Positions 47,191 to 58,314 of a DNA stretch of 64,000 nucleotides are shown one piece after another. The notes under the pieces were generated by a model that had not been told where the DNA came from, searched no databases, and saw nothing but the letters and a program-made list of their open reading frames with translations. The position numbers were made by a program, and so were the translations under genes. The stretch comes from Lantana camara. Taxonomy: Eukaryota > Streptophyta > Magnoliopsida > Lamiales > Verbenaceae. Every line of letters begins with the position of its first letter. The stretch's first letter is position 1. The stretch lies in the NCBI GenBank assembly GCA_037501455.1, contig CM074857.1, positions 31,144,001-31,208,000 of the forward strand, read 5' to 3'.

Positions 47191-49852
47191 GGTAACGACC
47201 CCAATTTTCCAGCCGCTCAGGTACGCGCGCCACGTGTGAGAGTTTTCAAGAGATAGGATTTATTTTAATTCTTTTATTTCTTAAGTGTCCATTTCATGAT
47301 ATTATTTGAATTATTTCATTTACGTTTATGTGATATATGTGAAATCGTTACCAACTTAAGAGTTATTGCATGATTCGTATTTATTTGACACGTGAAATTA
47401 TTTGTCGAACATGTCTTGATTGCTTAATTGCACTTACTTGATCATTTTCTTAAATTAAGGATTAAATTGCCACATTTATATCTTGGACACTTGATTGCAT
47501 TCATTTAAACTCCACAAGGACTTGATAGCAATTTCCTCACTCTCTTCCCTTCTCTTTCACGAGATATACATACACATACATGCCCCTTCTTCTTCATTTT
47601 TGTTCATCCAAGAGACAAGCTTAAGACCTCCTCCCTCCCTCTCATATTTCGATCCAACCATGGAGTTAGGAGCCAAGAATCTTCAACCATCTTCACAAGA
47701 ATCAAGCTCCATATCATCTCTCTCTTTTTCCCCTTCATCTCCTCCATCTTCAAGGTGAGATCATGCATATATCATTGATAATTCATGAAGCAATATTAGG
47801 GTTTATTGATTTTTTTGTCTTCTTGAGCTAATATGAAAAGTATGTGATGATTATGGTTTGAGATGTGTATATATAACATGACTTTTATGGAACTTGGAGC
47901 ATATGTGATCACATGGCAATTTTGGGGGTTTCTTGAGTGAATTTTCATGAATCAAAGCATGGTTCCTTGGATTATATGAAGTTTAATTGATATATATGAA
48001 CCATATACATGTTATATGTTAGTTTTGAGTTGATTTCTTACATTGGTTTGTTGTGAGAGTGGCTTGGGAGCCAATTTCCCTGTTTTTCCCCTATTTTCCA
48101 GAAGCTGTCCGATGTAGGATCCCGGTCGGGATCCATTTTAGTGTAAATTCAATTCCGGCCGGGATGCTTTTAATGTAGCCCAACTGCACTAGGATCTCGG
48201 ACGGGATCCATTTTAGTACAAATTCAATCCCAGCCGGGACGACGACCCTCCTCTGCTCCAATTGCTCTGATTTTTCACCTGAAGAAAGTACTTGAAGTGT
48301 AGAGTATTCTTCTTTTTATGGCTCGTCAATATCAGTTCCGACGAGTGAGATATGTCCGTTTTAATTTGGTGCCGCCAAACTGTCGCGAATCTGCGTTAAC
48401 CCAAATTTGGATCTAAGCCATTTTCATTCCTCTTTGAACTAGAATACGAGCCATATATCATCGGAAAGGTCTATTTGTCTAGTTTCATATCCAACAAAAA
48501 AAACCTTATTCCAAGTACACAATGTTTCCTTTCTTGTCCAGTTCTTCTCCAGGGCGGAGATTATCAACCGATTAGGCACAATCTTGCATCCTTGTATTGT
48601 CTTGTCGCCTATCAGGTGAGGGTGTTTTCGTTCTAATTATGTACATAACCCTAAAACCTGCATGAATGGAATTCGGCCCAAGAGCATATTTATACTTATA
48701 TTGTTTCCAAAATGGTAATCGAGTAAACATTTATTGAAACTGAACCTACTGTTATTGTATTTACTGACCCTTCCTGTTTTGGCGAGATATTGTACTGGAC
48801 ATTGATTGGGGCCCAGGGTTGAGTGTATTGAGTAATCCGGGGAGGTATCGGGCCGATAGTGATCTCTTGCACTCCCCATACTGTTGAGATGAACCCGAAA
48901 TCCGCTAGGAGATTAGTGGAGGATGGAGTCTCGGTCCTTGGGGATTCATGCACCCATTAACCACACTGACTGGATGGCGAGGGCTAGCTACCCGGACCAT
49001 CACTGGAGGAAGAAGGATGGAATTGAACTGATTATGCACTGTACTGAATTGATTGTATTGTAACGATTGAAACCTAATGATTGCATGATCGCCTTAAGTT
49101 GGAACTTAATCATTGTACACTGTCGAAATTTGGTTGGAGACTGTACATGCTCACTCGCCGAGCCACTGATAGCCTAAAATTGCAACAAATTGTATAAATT
49201 GATAGTTATAAAATCCGAGCATTGAACAACTGATTTCTTGCCTTCACGGGAACTACTTTACCTAAAACTTTGCTTGGGTTTTACAACTTGCATGTGCATG
49301 TTTCTATATTTACGTATACCTCCCGCTCACTCAGTCTTCTAGAGACTGATCCCTCTTTCCCCTTTCTTCCAGGTTCTTTACAGGTGGTTGCTAGGCGGAA
49401 TTTGAATTGTCGGTCTTTGTTCGAGTCCTTCATTTGTCCACTCATTTCTCATTACATTGCTTATTGTATTGAATTGATTTAACTATTGGGCCGAGTGCCA
49501 TTTATTGAATTGTATGGACTCGGGATAGGATTCTAGGGCATTAGTTGAACCCGTTTTATACTATTGCATTGCATTGTTTCGGGACAGGTTAGGACAGGTG
49601 CCTTGCCTAGTGGAACCCGTATTTACTTTCCTAGTGGAGTGTGTTTATTTCCTGGATCTTGAATGAACAATTGCGTTGCTTCCGCATCTTTGTTATTATT
49701 GATTTATTTCAGGGTTAGATTCCGCCTAGCTAGGACTGTCTTTTTATTGTCTTCCGTTCGCTATGAGTTTGGTTTATGTATGGATTAGCCATTTCATATG
49801 TGGATCGAACTCATAGTGCGGGGGATGTGGTGCTCTCGTTGCGGGTGCTACA
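47191..49852 (+). mobile_element. Solo LTR, Ty3/gypsy (Tekay/Del-like), 2.66 kb
   Basis: Starts GGTAACGACCCC (an expected T is G at the first base) and ends GGGTGCTACA, with a 5-bp duplication TTGCA (47186-47190, 49853-49857). It is related in ends and layout to 3467-6266 but diverged. It is split by no other element and has no internal region attached. ORFs such as 47495-47758 are not convincing genes. Confidence 0.82.
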
Positions 49853-50264
49853 TTGCACTTTCTATGTCTAGCTTTTCTGACCAAGTTTTTGTTTTGGTGC
49901 ATTAATTGCTAAACAATATAATAAAAATGTTATTCCGAAAAAAATATATCCACCATCCCATGGCAACATGAAAATAGAAACCAACAACAATCACCAAAAC
50001 TGAAGGTCTTCAAATTAAATAACATGTCTGCATTTATATATATCAGCAGCATTGAAGCCTAACCAGCAGCGGAGACACTTATATATTACAAATTCACACG
50101 AAAAACCCATGCCATGCCAGTAGCTCCTCAACAAAAAAAAACAAAAGTATCAACACAACAACCAAATGCCAAGACCATCAGTGGCGAAAGACAAAATTTT
50201 TACTTTTCAGTATAGTATACAACCATAATTGTTGCAATGACAAAAAAATTAAAAAGAGTGTAAA
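49853..50264. repeat. Array intergenic block end and transporter 3' flank (copy e)
   Basis: Continues from the duplicated TTGCA. It matches 63235-63655 almost throughout, including the GAAGGTCTTCAAATTAAATA phrase. Confidence 0.8.
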
Positions 50265-50681
50265 ATCAACTCATGTATCTTCTCCAGAATCAATGTCTTT
50301 GCCACACCCTTTCAACTGCGGTTTGTTGCATCATTCCGGCTGTTTCCGAAATAAACAACAACATGAAGCACATAATCACAAAGCAAAATGCGGCGTGGAA
50401 GTAGAACGTCCTCCATAGGCAAAGTTTGTGTAGAAAAACTTAATTTTTTATGAAACTGGCAAGGAATACAAGGCCAACACATAGATTCAATGGTGGCAAA
50501 TTCCTCGGAGAATTTTATGTCCAACCACCGTATGGCCCAAATAAAATTCAACCCACAATCGTATATATAAGTATCAATGCAATAGACAATGTGACTCTAT
50601 TGGGTTTCAGATGGTAGTAAGGGATTTCATTCAAAATGAAAATGATCCCAAGACAAACCTAGAATAGAATAATAAAAACAA
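50265..50681 (-). pseudogene. STP-type transporter pseudogene, C-terminal exon (unit 5, part 1)
   Basis: Last exon of a further unit, with WAIRWLDIKFSEEFATI where the family has GP.GWL.PSE. The GGILSGP phrase is lost and several indels break the frame. It is interrupted at 50681 by a Mutator element. Confidence 0.75.
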
Positions 50682-52159
50682 GAGAAAATTGCTATTTTAG
50701 TCCCGTAATGTACTCACTTTTTAATTTTGGTCCCAACCATTAGTGATTTCGCAATTTTAGTCCCGTATTGTTTGATTTTTTGCAAATTTCGTCTCATCGT
50801 CTATTATTCGTCAATTACAAACAAAAATAATTGCAATTTACCCCTTCTCAAATATTTTGTTCTCGATATATATATATATATATTATTTTATATTTAAAAG
50901 AAAACAATATTGTATTATTTATATCAAACAAATTTAACTATATTAATAATATGTATACATATATTTATTACGTTTACAAAATAAATAAATAAAATTTATT
51001 AAGTTAAAAAATTACTAGAATATGCTAATAAAAAAAACATTTATTACATGATGATTTTTTTTTACATGATGATTTTTTTTTCAAAAAGAATAAAATATAT
51101 ATACATATATACATTGAAAAAAAACAAAAAAAACATTGCTAAAAAAATTAAAAAATATATACACATGATAACATTTTAAAAATATATGTAATAACAAGTT
51201 AAAAAAAATTTAACTAGAAATTTTAAAATTTTAAAAAGATCACCCAAAATATTCTTTTTGGAAATCTAATATATATATGAGTGTGTGTATAACATTTTTC
51301 TCTCAGAACATTCATCAAACACTTGTAGTTAGCTCAATCTTGCTTCGTAGTTACTGATTCCTGGAACCTCTTTTTGTGAATCACTCGTCAATTCTGCTCT
51401 GAAATGGCCGCCGCCGCCGCTACGGCCACCGCCGCGTCACTGGTTTTCCCTTATTCTGTGGGTTTTACATCTCAGAATCAGAGCAGTTTGTTGCCTCCTT
51501 TTAGTTCTTCGTCTTCTTGCTTCGTTGGAGGCGGGGCCCTAATCGTGTGGGGGAAGAAGAATATTCTACGAGTTTCTCTATCCCCTGCGAAGCAATTGGA
51601 TAAGAAAATGTCGGCGAGGAGATTTAGGAGAGCGGTTGTGGTTGCTGCAGCGGATTATTACTCGATTTAATGGGTTTGCAATGGTAGTGACGGGAAAGGC
51701 GGAGATTTGGTGTGATTGTGGTGGCGGTGGTGACAATTTGGCCTAGAGGTAGTGAGGGTGGTGGCGAGTTGCTGAGGGTGTGGCGGTTGTGGCGGTGATT
51801 TGGTGCGATAGTGGCTGTGGTGGTGGCGGCAGCTCGGTGGTAGCGGCGGCGGGGTCGGTAGTGAAGTAGGGTGTTTGGGAGGGGTGGGGTGGGGTGGGGT
51901 GGTTATTTGGGGAAGATGGTGTTAATGTATATATATTTGTTTTTTGGGGTTATTTGATGATAAAAGATATTATAAGGGGGTAAAATGATATTAATCTTAA
52001 CGGAATTAGTTTTTGAGACGGAATATTTAACGGAATATGCTGTTTGGGACGAAATTTGCAAAAAATCAAACAATACGGGACTAAAATTGCGAAATTACTA
52101 ATGGTTGGGACCAAAATTAAAAAGTGGGTACATTACGGAACTAAAATAGCAATTTCCTC
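50682..52159 (+). mobile_element. Mutator-like element with a captured gene fragment (Pack-MULE)
   Basis: Terminal inverted repeats of about 115 bp, about 95% complementary by eye (GAGAAAATTGCTATTTTAGT.. against GAGGAAATTGCTATTTTAGT..), and a perfect 9-bp duplication TAAAAACAA (50673-50681, 52160-52168), inside a transporter pseudogene. No transposase is present. The centre (about 51300-51960) is GC-rich and gene-like, unlike the AT-rich arms, and includes a short transit-peptide ORF followed by a GTGGCGGTGGT-rich minisatellite. Long TIRs, a 9-bp duplication and host-like cargo define a Pack-MULE. Confidence 0.85.
51404..51670 (+). pseudogene. Captured exon 1 of a plastid DnaJ-like gene
   Basis: 88-residue ORF starting MAAAAATATAASLVF, rich in Ala/Ser/Thr and basic residues with few acidic ones, as in chloroplast transit peptides. 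It ends VVVAAADYYSI then TAA. DYY(S/A).L is how J domains begin in plastid DnaJ proteins after the transit peptide, so this is probably exon 1 of such a gene, cut at the J domain. The preceding 100 bp look like a real 5' UTR. The rest of the J domain (HPD motif) is absent, so it has no chaperone function. The parent gene is inferred from four or five residues and is uncertain. Confidence 0.5.
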
Positions 52160-52556
52160 TAAAAACAATTAATAATAATCACTAATTTTGCCCAAATTGT
52201 AAAAGAAATCAAGTCAATAGACATACCATTTGAATGATTGTGTAGTATACCCGGCCAGAAACGTCCTCCGGCAGCCTATCCTTGGAATGAACAACAATCC
52301 AACAGCTTTTGTTGTAGTTCGTACGCTGACTAGAACTACCGGAGTAAGAAACTTGTTGTCCCCCATGCAACTAATTGACTCGAATAAGAACGGGTCAAAA
52401 AATATTATTATGTCCACGTTTGAAAGCTTTCCGAAAATGACATCCATTGTTGTGATGATGTAAGAATGACAGTTTAGAGGACTAAGTAGCTCTCTGAACG
52501 GGTTTTTGGATTGTTGATTTTTTACGCGAGCTACCATTTGTGCATAACCATATGGG
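52160..52556 (-). pseudogene. STP-type transporter pseudogene, TM7 exon (unit 5, part 2)
   Basis: Minus strand VARVKNQQSKNPF..LLSPL, then IFGKLSNVDIIIFF, FLFESISCMGDNKFLTPVVL and RIGCRRTFLAGY: the STP segment around TM7-TM8. It matches 44570-44900. It ends at 52556 where array homology stops; the next exon block (Y1) of this unit is missing. Confidence 0.78.
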
Positions 52557-52836
52557 ATGATTCAGATCATTCAATGCATAACTATTGATAGACTAAGTTT
52601 AAAATGACCTATTTTGTGTCAAAGGTATATAATGATACACCTTCAATTAATGAGGGAGACAGTAAGCCATAAACTTTCATTTAGACAAATGATTAATCAT
52701 CTTTTTTATTTGTAGGTATATAATGATACACCTACAATTAATGAGGCTAGTCTGCTATTTGGTCAGAAAAATGTTCCTCGTTAACCTTTGCACGACATGT
52801 TCCTTTTACACATTAAAGGAAACATAATATATAGTC
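52557..52836. other. Spacer with a 32-bp direct repeat
   Basis: AGGTATATAATGATACACCT(T/A)CAATTAATGAGG occurs twice (about 52624 and 52712). No gene. Confidence 0.6.
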
Positions 52837-53328
52837 TTAGGCCGCGTTTACATGGGAGGAAAAGATTATGGATGTCATGATGTAGTGGGTTAAGAATGGC
52901 TGCCCAACATGTGTTTTTGGGCCATGTTTGTGGCTATGGGTTGGCCCAGTTAACTTTATGTTTGTTGTTTACTTAATACAAATAATTTGCGTGTTATTGA
53001 GCAATTACTTTGGTACCCCTGCAATTTATTACACTGTATAAAACTTCTTCCCCAATTCCCATCACTGGAATTCCCCTCAATTTCTCATCGCTGCGTCATT
53101 GGAAACTCATTAGAAGAAGGGAACTTTTCTTTGCCAAAGGTTATCGGTGAGTCCATCTGTTGTCTATTTCCTCCAAATTAGTTATAGGTACTCCTGTTGT
53201 ATATTTCCCCCAAATTAGTTATAGGTATTCCAGTAGTTTTTTCCTTTTGTTTTTCTTTTTTGTTCTTTGTTGATACATTCTCGGATCTTCAACCTGCGGT
53301 TTTTTTTTTTTACAGAGATTGTTCTGTT

Positions 53329-53799
53329 ATGGAGCGTTATGATGTCCCTTGTGAGTGTGGCCGTGGGTTTAAGGAATTTCTCCGCGCAACGGAGAGGTCC
53401 CAAAATCCTGGGAGATTTTTCTACAAGTGTCCCTATAACGGTCCCAGATGTCTATTCGTGTGGGCGGATGAGTTGCTGACGCCGAAATGGGCTCACTTGC
53501 ACCCTTACATAAAAAAAAGCAACATGTCTCCTACATATGTTGCAAGCGGTGATGGCCAATCAAGTCAATTGCGACCCCGGAACCTGAACCGGAGCTCTGT
53601 GGTTGAAGAAAGTGGTGATGATGATGGGTCAAGATCTCATGTGGTCACCTCTCCACTAACTGGTAACACGAACGTGCAGCATTCCCATCCCAGTTTTAAT
53701 GCGAATAACATCCCTATCCTATGGTGTTTGTTTGGAACTGCTGCTTTTTGTCTGAGTTTTCTCGCATTGCTAATTTGCATTGTTATGGTTAGGAAATAG
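53329..53799 (+). CDS. GRF zinc-finger protein with C-terminal membrane anchor, 156 aa
   Basis: Starts at MERYDVPCECGRGF, 13 bp after a good acceptor (poly-T then ACAG, ending 53315); an exon upstream is likely non-coding or short. The GRF-type zinc finger spans 8-48: Cys8 and Cys10, NPGRFFYKC (Cys34), RCLFVWADE (Cys41). GRF fingers bind single-stranded nucleic acid in other proteins. A Ser/Asp-rich linker follows, then one TM helix at about 128-153 (WCLFGTAAFCLSFLALLICI) and a short basic tail. Many small plant proteins share this layout, with unknown function. Inside a transposon it is probably captured or carried cargo. Confidence 0.72.
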   Translation: MERYDVPCECGRGFKEFLRATERSQNPGRFFYKCPYNGPRCLFVWADELLTPKWAHLHPYIKKSNMSPTYVASGDGQSSQLRPRNLNRSSVVEESGDDDGSRSHVVTSPLTGNTNVQHSHPSFNANNIPILWCLFGTAAFCLSFLALLICIVMVRK

Positions 53800-54283
53800 T
53801 TCTAGAGTATGTACCATGTAGTTTGTTTATGGGTACCGGCTGACTGCAGACTATGTTTCGTGACGCTCTGTTATATGTGGTTTGTTGTAAATGTGTTGAA
53901 GTACAATGTATGTGGGTGTGCCGTGAATCTGGTTTCTGGAAATATATGTTAGTCGTTTTGGTGTTCTGTATTCGTTGTGTAATTCATTATTGTCACCCAA
54001 AGTGCTTGAATATTTACACAGACAATGGATTGTAAATGAATCTGAACATGTAAAACCCGTGGATTGCATATTCTATACATAGTTGTTGCCCGTAAATGTT
54101 ATATAGGAACCTTAATACGTAAATACGAAATAGATACAGACTTAGAACGTAATATATTTTTACTACCGATGATGGCCTAACGATAACCACAAATGCCTTA
54201 TATAGATTAGGATTACATATTCTTGAAATGCAGGAGTAGGAAAATGCTAGTGACGTAGCATATAAGCTCGAAGGAATGGCAGA

Positions 54284-55369
54284 TTATAGGTGAAGGTTTC
54301 TCTTTGGGCTGCGATTTGGCCAAACTGAGCTCTGCGAAGATTCGAGGTCGTAATAACTGCCCTCTATAACAATGGGGTCATCTTCAGTTCCTTCGTCATC
54401 CATAACAGAAGGTGGCATGTTGGGCGTGCTGTAATTTGGAAGAAAGCGGCCTTTGCCCTTTGTGGTACTCTCCTGGTCAAATGGGTACTGGTATGTGGGT
54501 GGTGAAATTGTTGCTTTGCTCTTACCCTTCTTTCTTAATGCCCATTCCTGCTCTTCTTCTTCTGGAATATGCATGGAACATGAGACATGGACATGTAGTT
54601 ATGAAAATTTTGTCCCACTTAATTTTTAAAATGAAAAAATTTATCCTTGAGAAGCATTGTTACCGTAATCTCGTAAAATTTCATCAATGGTTGGAACTGC
54701 GGAAGGTGGCAGAATTGGTAGAGGATCAATTTGGATGGGAAAATTTCGTTGTGGCTTTGGTGGTAATTTAGCAATCACACTGGACCGTCTCGCCTCATCT
54801 GGACCAAAGATTGAGTTAAGCTCATGCCACATCCTCTCCATCGGGTAGTTTCGATAATGCGTGCCTATTTCAAATTCCTGGTAAGGGAATGATTTTTTCT
54901 AATTCAGTAAAGATAATTGAGAATCGTTGATGTGATGTAGGTCAGCAAGTGCGAAGGTATGGCTGTGTATGAAATATAATGTAGTCTCCTGAATTCCATA
55001 ACGACTTTTGCATATGTTACAATGTACGATGCTTACCTTACATATGTATTCCCAAACAACGGGTGTGGTAGTTACGGACAACGTGGCGTCATCGTATTGA
55101 ACGCAACTGTGGTTCCTTATCGCATTCCAGGTGTGAAAGCGCAAGGCTGCTAGTTGAAATCGCTGACGGATGTCTTCCAGTGTAAGCGCTTGAGTGGCGT
55201 ACATATGCATCCAGTCGGTAATGGTTGACAAAATAGGAGTGTCATTGACAGTAATGCGACGTTTGTGGAATATTGCCTCCGTTTGCATCCACGCGAAGAA
55301 CTGCTCGTCCATGAACTCAGTCCAAATAGCGTCGAAGATGATGCCATACTTTGATAAGTATTTCGCCAT
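54284..55369 (-). CDS. Myb/SANT-like protein A, 3 exons, about 281 aa
   Basis: Exons (plus coordinates) 55037-55369, 54664-54898 and 54284-54561, joined at GT-AG sites (phase 0, then phase 1). The lengths 333, 235 and 278 give one uninterrupted frame to a stop. Exon 1 contains the Myb/SANT-like domain of the type in PIF/Harbinger ORF1 (FDAIWTEFMDEQFFAWM.., RQRFQLAALRFHTW.., VVWEYICK). Exon 2 has YRNYPMERMWHELNSIFG, the final helix. Exon 3 is acidic, serine-rich with a KKGKSK cluster. In such elements the Myb-like protein binds the transposon ends and helps import the transposase. This is the longest of the three and the best ORF1 candidate. Confidence 0.72.
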
Positions 55370-56068
55370 TACAAAGTTGAATGTTGTTCCTTAATTACTT
55401 TGTATGAGAGTTGTTATTAGTTATTAGTTATAGTTGCTATTTATAGTGATTTTATAGGACTGTGCTGTGAAGGATTCATAATTGTAATCATTTCGAAATC
55501 TGAAATTGGATGATAATGGATAAGTTTGTAAGCTTATTTAATTGTACAAAATATTATATCTTCTCACGTGACTAATTTTATTGTATTTACTTTGGTCACA
55601 TTATCTATCATTACTAGACTTGAGATGTAGCAGCAAACATTCACATTGTGGGGGACGCCCATATCAACTTTGCCACTTTTTTTTGTTAAATGCTTCCCCT
55701 GATAAACAAGTGTATTCCGGGTCAATCGGGAATATTACCATATCCAGTTATTCTTCAAAGAGCATCCCCCAATAGTTATTGTTGTCGGTCAAGAATGCAT
55801 GCTTTGCATGATGTTCTGTTGAGGGATTCTAAAAGAAGATTTGTGAGTTGATGTTACACTGTCCCGACGTTTGGTGCAGTACTCAATTATTTTATCGTAT
55901 ACGATTTTTTTAATTTTTTGTTCAGCATTGATTCCCATCTACCATAAGAACCCATAATTGGTGTGCCTTTTTCCATGATTTTATTGAGATAAATAAATAG
56001 GCAACAGCTTTAGTAAGTTTGCCACGATTGAAGCACGTAGTAGCTCCATCACGCAGAATATTGTTGGC
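55370..56068. other. Divergent intergenic region between Myb A and Myb B
   Basis: 700 bp between head-to-head genes, so probably a shared promoter region. No ORF of note (the 64-residue ORF at 55581 has no motif). A transposase remnant was looked for and not found. Confidence 0.5.
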
Positions 56069-56644
56069 ATGGATTCCTCCAACGAATCATCTAGCGGCCA
56101 TGGTAGGAAAGGGGTTCATTCGCACTTCTACACTGACTCATGGACGGAAACACACGACAGTCGTTTTATTGAATTATTGTATGGCCAACGCAATCGCGCA
56201 AACAAACATAATAAGGCAGCTTATGGGTTTGATTTGCAGTTGTTGACTGAGACCATGAATAATGAGTTCAATGCATCCTTTACGGATGAAGTTCTACGCC
56301 GTAGGATTAAATTATATCGTCGTCGATGTGTCACTTTCAATTGGTTAATAAGTCAGACTTCTGTTGTGTTTGATCCGGTGCAGAGAATGTTCGACGTCCC
56401 TTCCTATCGCCGTGAGGAATTCATGAAGGTTCGTTTCCATTTGATATCTTTTTGTTTGGTCATACGACAAAACATTTCATTCGCCGTACACTTCGCGGTA
56501 GTAATGCGATAATCATCATTTAATGGATGTAAACCTTTTTTTTATAAAATTCAGGCCAACCCTTTAACGGAGATGTATCTCGATTCCCCGGAGCCCAATT
56601 GGGAGCAACTAAAGGCGATTTTCAAGGAGGAGCTTCCGGTGTAA
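56069..56644 (+). CDS. Myb/SANT-like protein B, 2 exons, 149 aa
   Basis: Exons 56069-56428 and 56555-56644 (GT at 56429, AG at 56553-56554), phase 0, giving 149 residues. Domain: SWTETHDSRFIELLYGQRN.., ..EVLRRRIKLYRRRCVTFNWL.., EEFMK | ANPLTEMYLDSPEPNWEQLK, ending EELPV. Fold text and intron site correspond to Myb A and C, but the sequences are strongly diverged. It lacks the acidic C-terminal extension of A. A role in DNA binding is family knowledge; which target it binds is unknown. Confidence 0.7.
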
Positions 56645-57758
56645 TAGACTTTATGTGGAATAAAGTTTGGATGATGTGTTAGTAGATGTAATACGATCAT
56701 GCGTTGTAATGTCGTGTCGGATGTAATTTAGTTTAGTATGTATTGTAATGACTCGCAATATGTGTGTAAAAAGATAGTTTTGGATGTGATTGGAATGTAT
56801 TTTAGTTCCCTTCTGCATGATTTTTAATTGGTGCATTATTCTGAACATAAAATTCAAACCTCCATAATTCCTATGATTGTAGTGGATGTCGAATGATATG
56901 CAAACTTGTTGGGTTACATGGATGACATTATGTACAATTCCATGCATGTCCTTTGTATAGGTCGCAAGTCTGGGACACTTCATATTGTTCATTAATAGCT
57001 GATGATGCACGTTCAAGTACAAAGAAGTAAATGGCTCTGTTTTGTCCAAATTTCATCCCAGATCTTATCTATCCAGTCAAACATTATGCATCTCAAGATG
57101 TTGGTCCAAAAAGTAAGCATATTCCAAGGTGGTAGCTGGATTTTTTAGCAGCCTTAATGCTTTCAAACGACAATACTATTTTAATCTAGGCCTACGATTA
57201 TTAGCCACGGATCTTCTACGCCATTTTGGTGCATCATCTCATACTCCACCGATTGGATTTGTGACAAAATAATATTAAAAAAAACAAAATTTATATATCC
57301 ACTAATTTAAAAAACAAGTCCTACTTTTTATTGGGATTATTTTATTCTTTCCAAAATAAAAATATTAAATTAAAGTCATTTTTTTTATACAATTTGCTTT
57401 ATCTAGTTGTAGATGACCACGACGTCACCGGACCTTCAATATTAAAAATAAAAATTTAGAAAAGTCAACACTAATATTAGTCTATCCATAAAATAATCAT
57501 ATCAAACTTTGGAAATTGGATAATGTACCGTGCATTGATTACAACGACAATAGATTAACAATATAATGTGCACGCATTTATGAAATTATTATTCATCTAA
57601 ATGCCACATCCATTATATATAGGTCCCAATATACTATGGTTCGGTCACACATTCTGCATGAGAGTATCTCTACCAAAGTAATATAGTTTTATTTATCTCT
57701 GCCCAAGGTGCCATCTACAATTGCCGAAGCGTGCTGAGCTATCAGGAGGCCCGACCAA
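56645..57758. other. Intergenic region inside the Harbinger element
   Basis: 1.1 kb, AT-rich on the right. The 132-residue minus ORF (56651-57049) has no recognisable domain and poor composition for a gene. No transposase remainder was found here. Confidence 0.5.
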
Positions 57759-58273
57759 ATGGAAGAGGAAACACACCGCCAACGGGAAGCCCGACTAATT
57801 CTTCAGAACAGACTCCGATTTACTCAGACGGAGACCCGGGTGTTGCTCGTTCTAATGAAGCATTACGCAGAAGATCATGACTCGTTGGAACAGCCACAGG
57901 AAGTGTTCGATGCGTGCGGGGTCTTGGCTGCTGATTTAGCCGGGCGACTCTTCAAACCATTCCCTACAACCGTTGTGTACCACAAGGTATGCCAACTTCG
58001 GCGAAGGTTCACAGCTTTTAGAAAATTCATTGGTCGACCAGGTGTGACGTACAAGAGCTCGACGAACACGGTAGAGGTGACCAATCAGTACCTCGCAGTC
58101 AATGGAGAAACGGTAAGTGTAATGGGTTGTATTTCGTTCTATCCCATTATGGTTATGTACAACTCCTACTCGGTTATCATTTACGCTTTCAAAATGTCAC
58201 TGATTATAAGGAAAGTGCGGAGGAGCGTGCGTTTCGGACGAAAGGAATGCCAGAATATGGGACATTAAAATAA
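57759..58273 (+). CDS. Myb/SANT-like protein C, 2 exons, 138 aa
   Basis: Exons 57759-58112 and 58211-58273 with donor GTAAGT and acceptor ATAAG, phase 0. Domain: RFTQTETRVLLVLMKHYAED.., ..VVYHKVCQLRRRFTAFRKFI.., TNQYLAVNGET | ESAEERAFRTKGMPEYGTLK, then TAA. The last helix (AFR.KGMPEYGTL) is a standard Myb/SANT-like ending, which supports exon 2 even though it is only 20 residues. It converges with the transposase gene; the two stops/ends lie about 40 bp apart. Confidence 0.68.
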
Positions 58274-58314
58274 TATTAATGCAAGTAACCAAACTAGTGT
58301 CTGTTAGCAATTAC

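Noticed and set aside
47495..47758. 87-residue Ser/Pro-rich ORF
   Set aside because: Lies within the solo LTR; composition is low-complexity.
56651..57049. 132-residue minus ORF considered as the missing transposase part
   Set aside because: No LVDAGY/GFLAP-like motif and poor protein-like composition.
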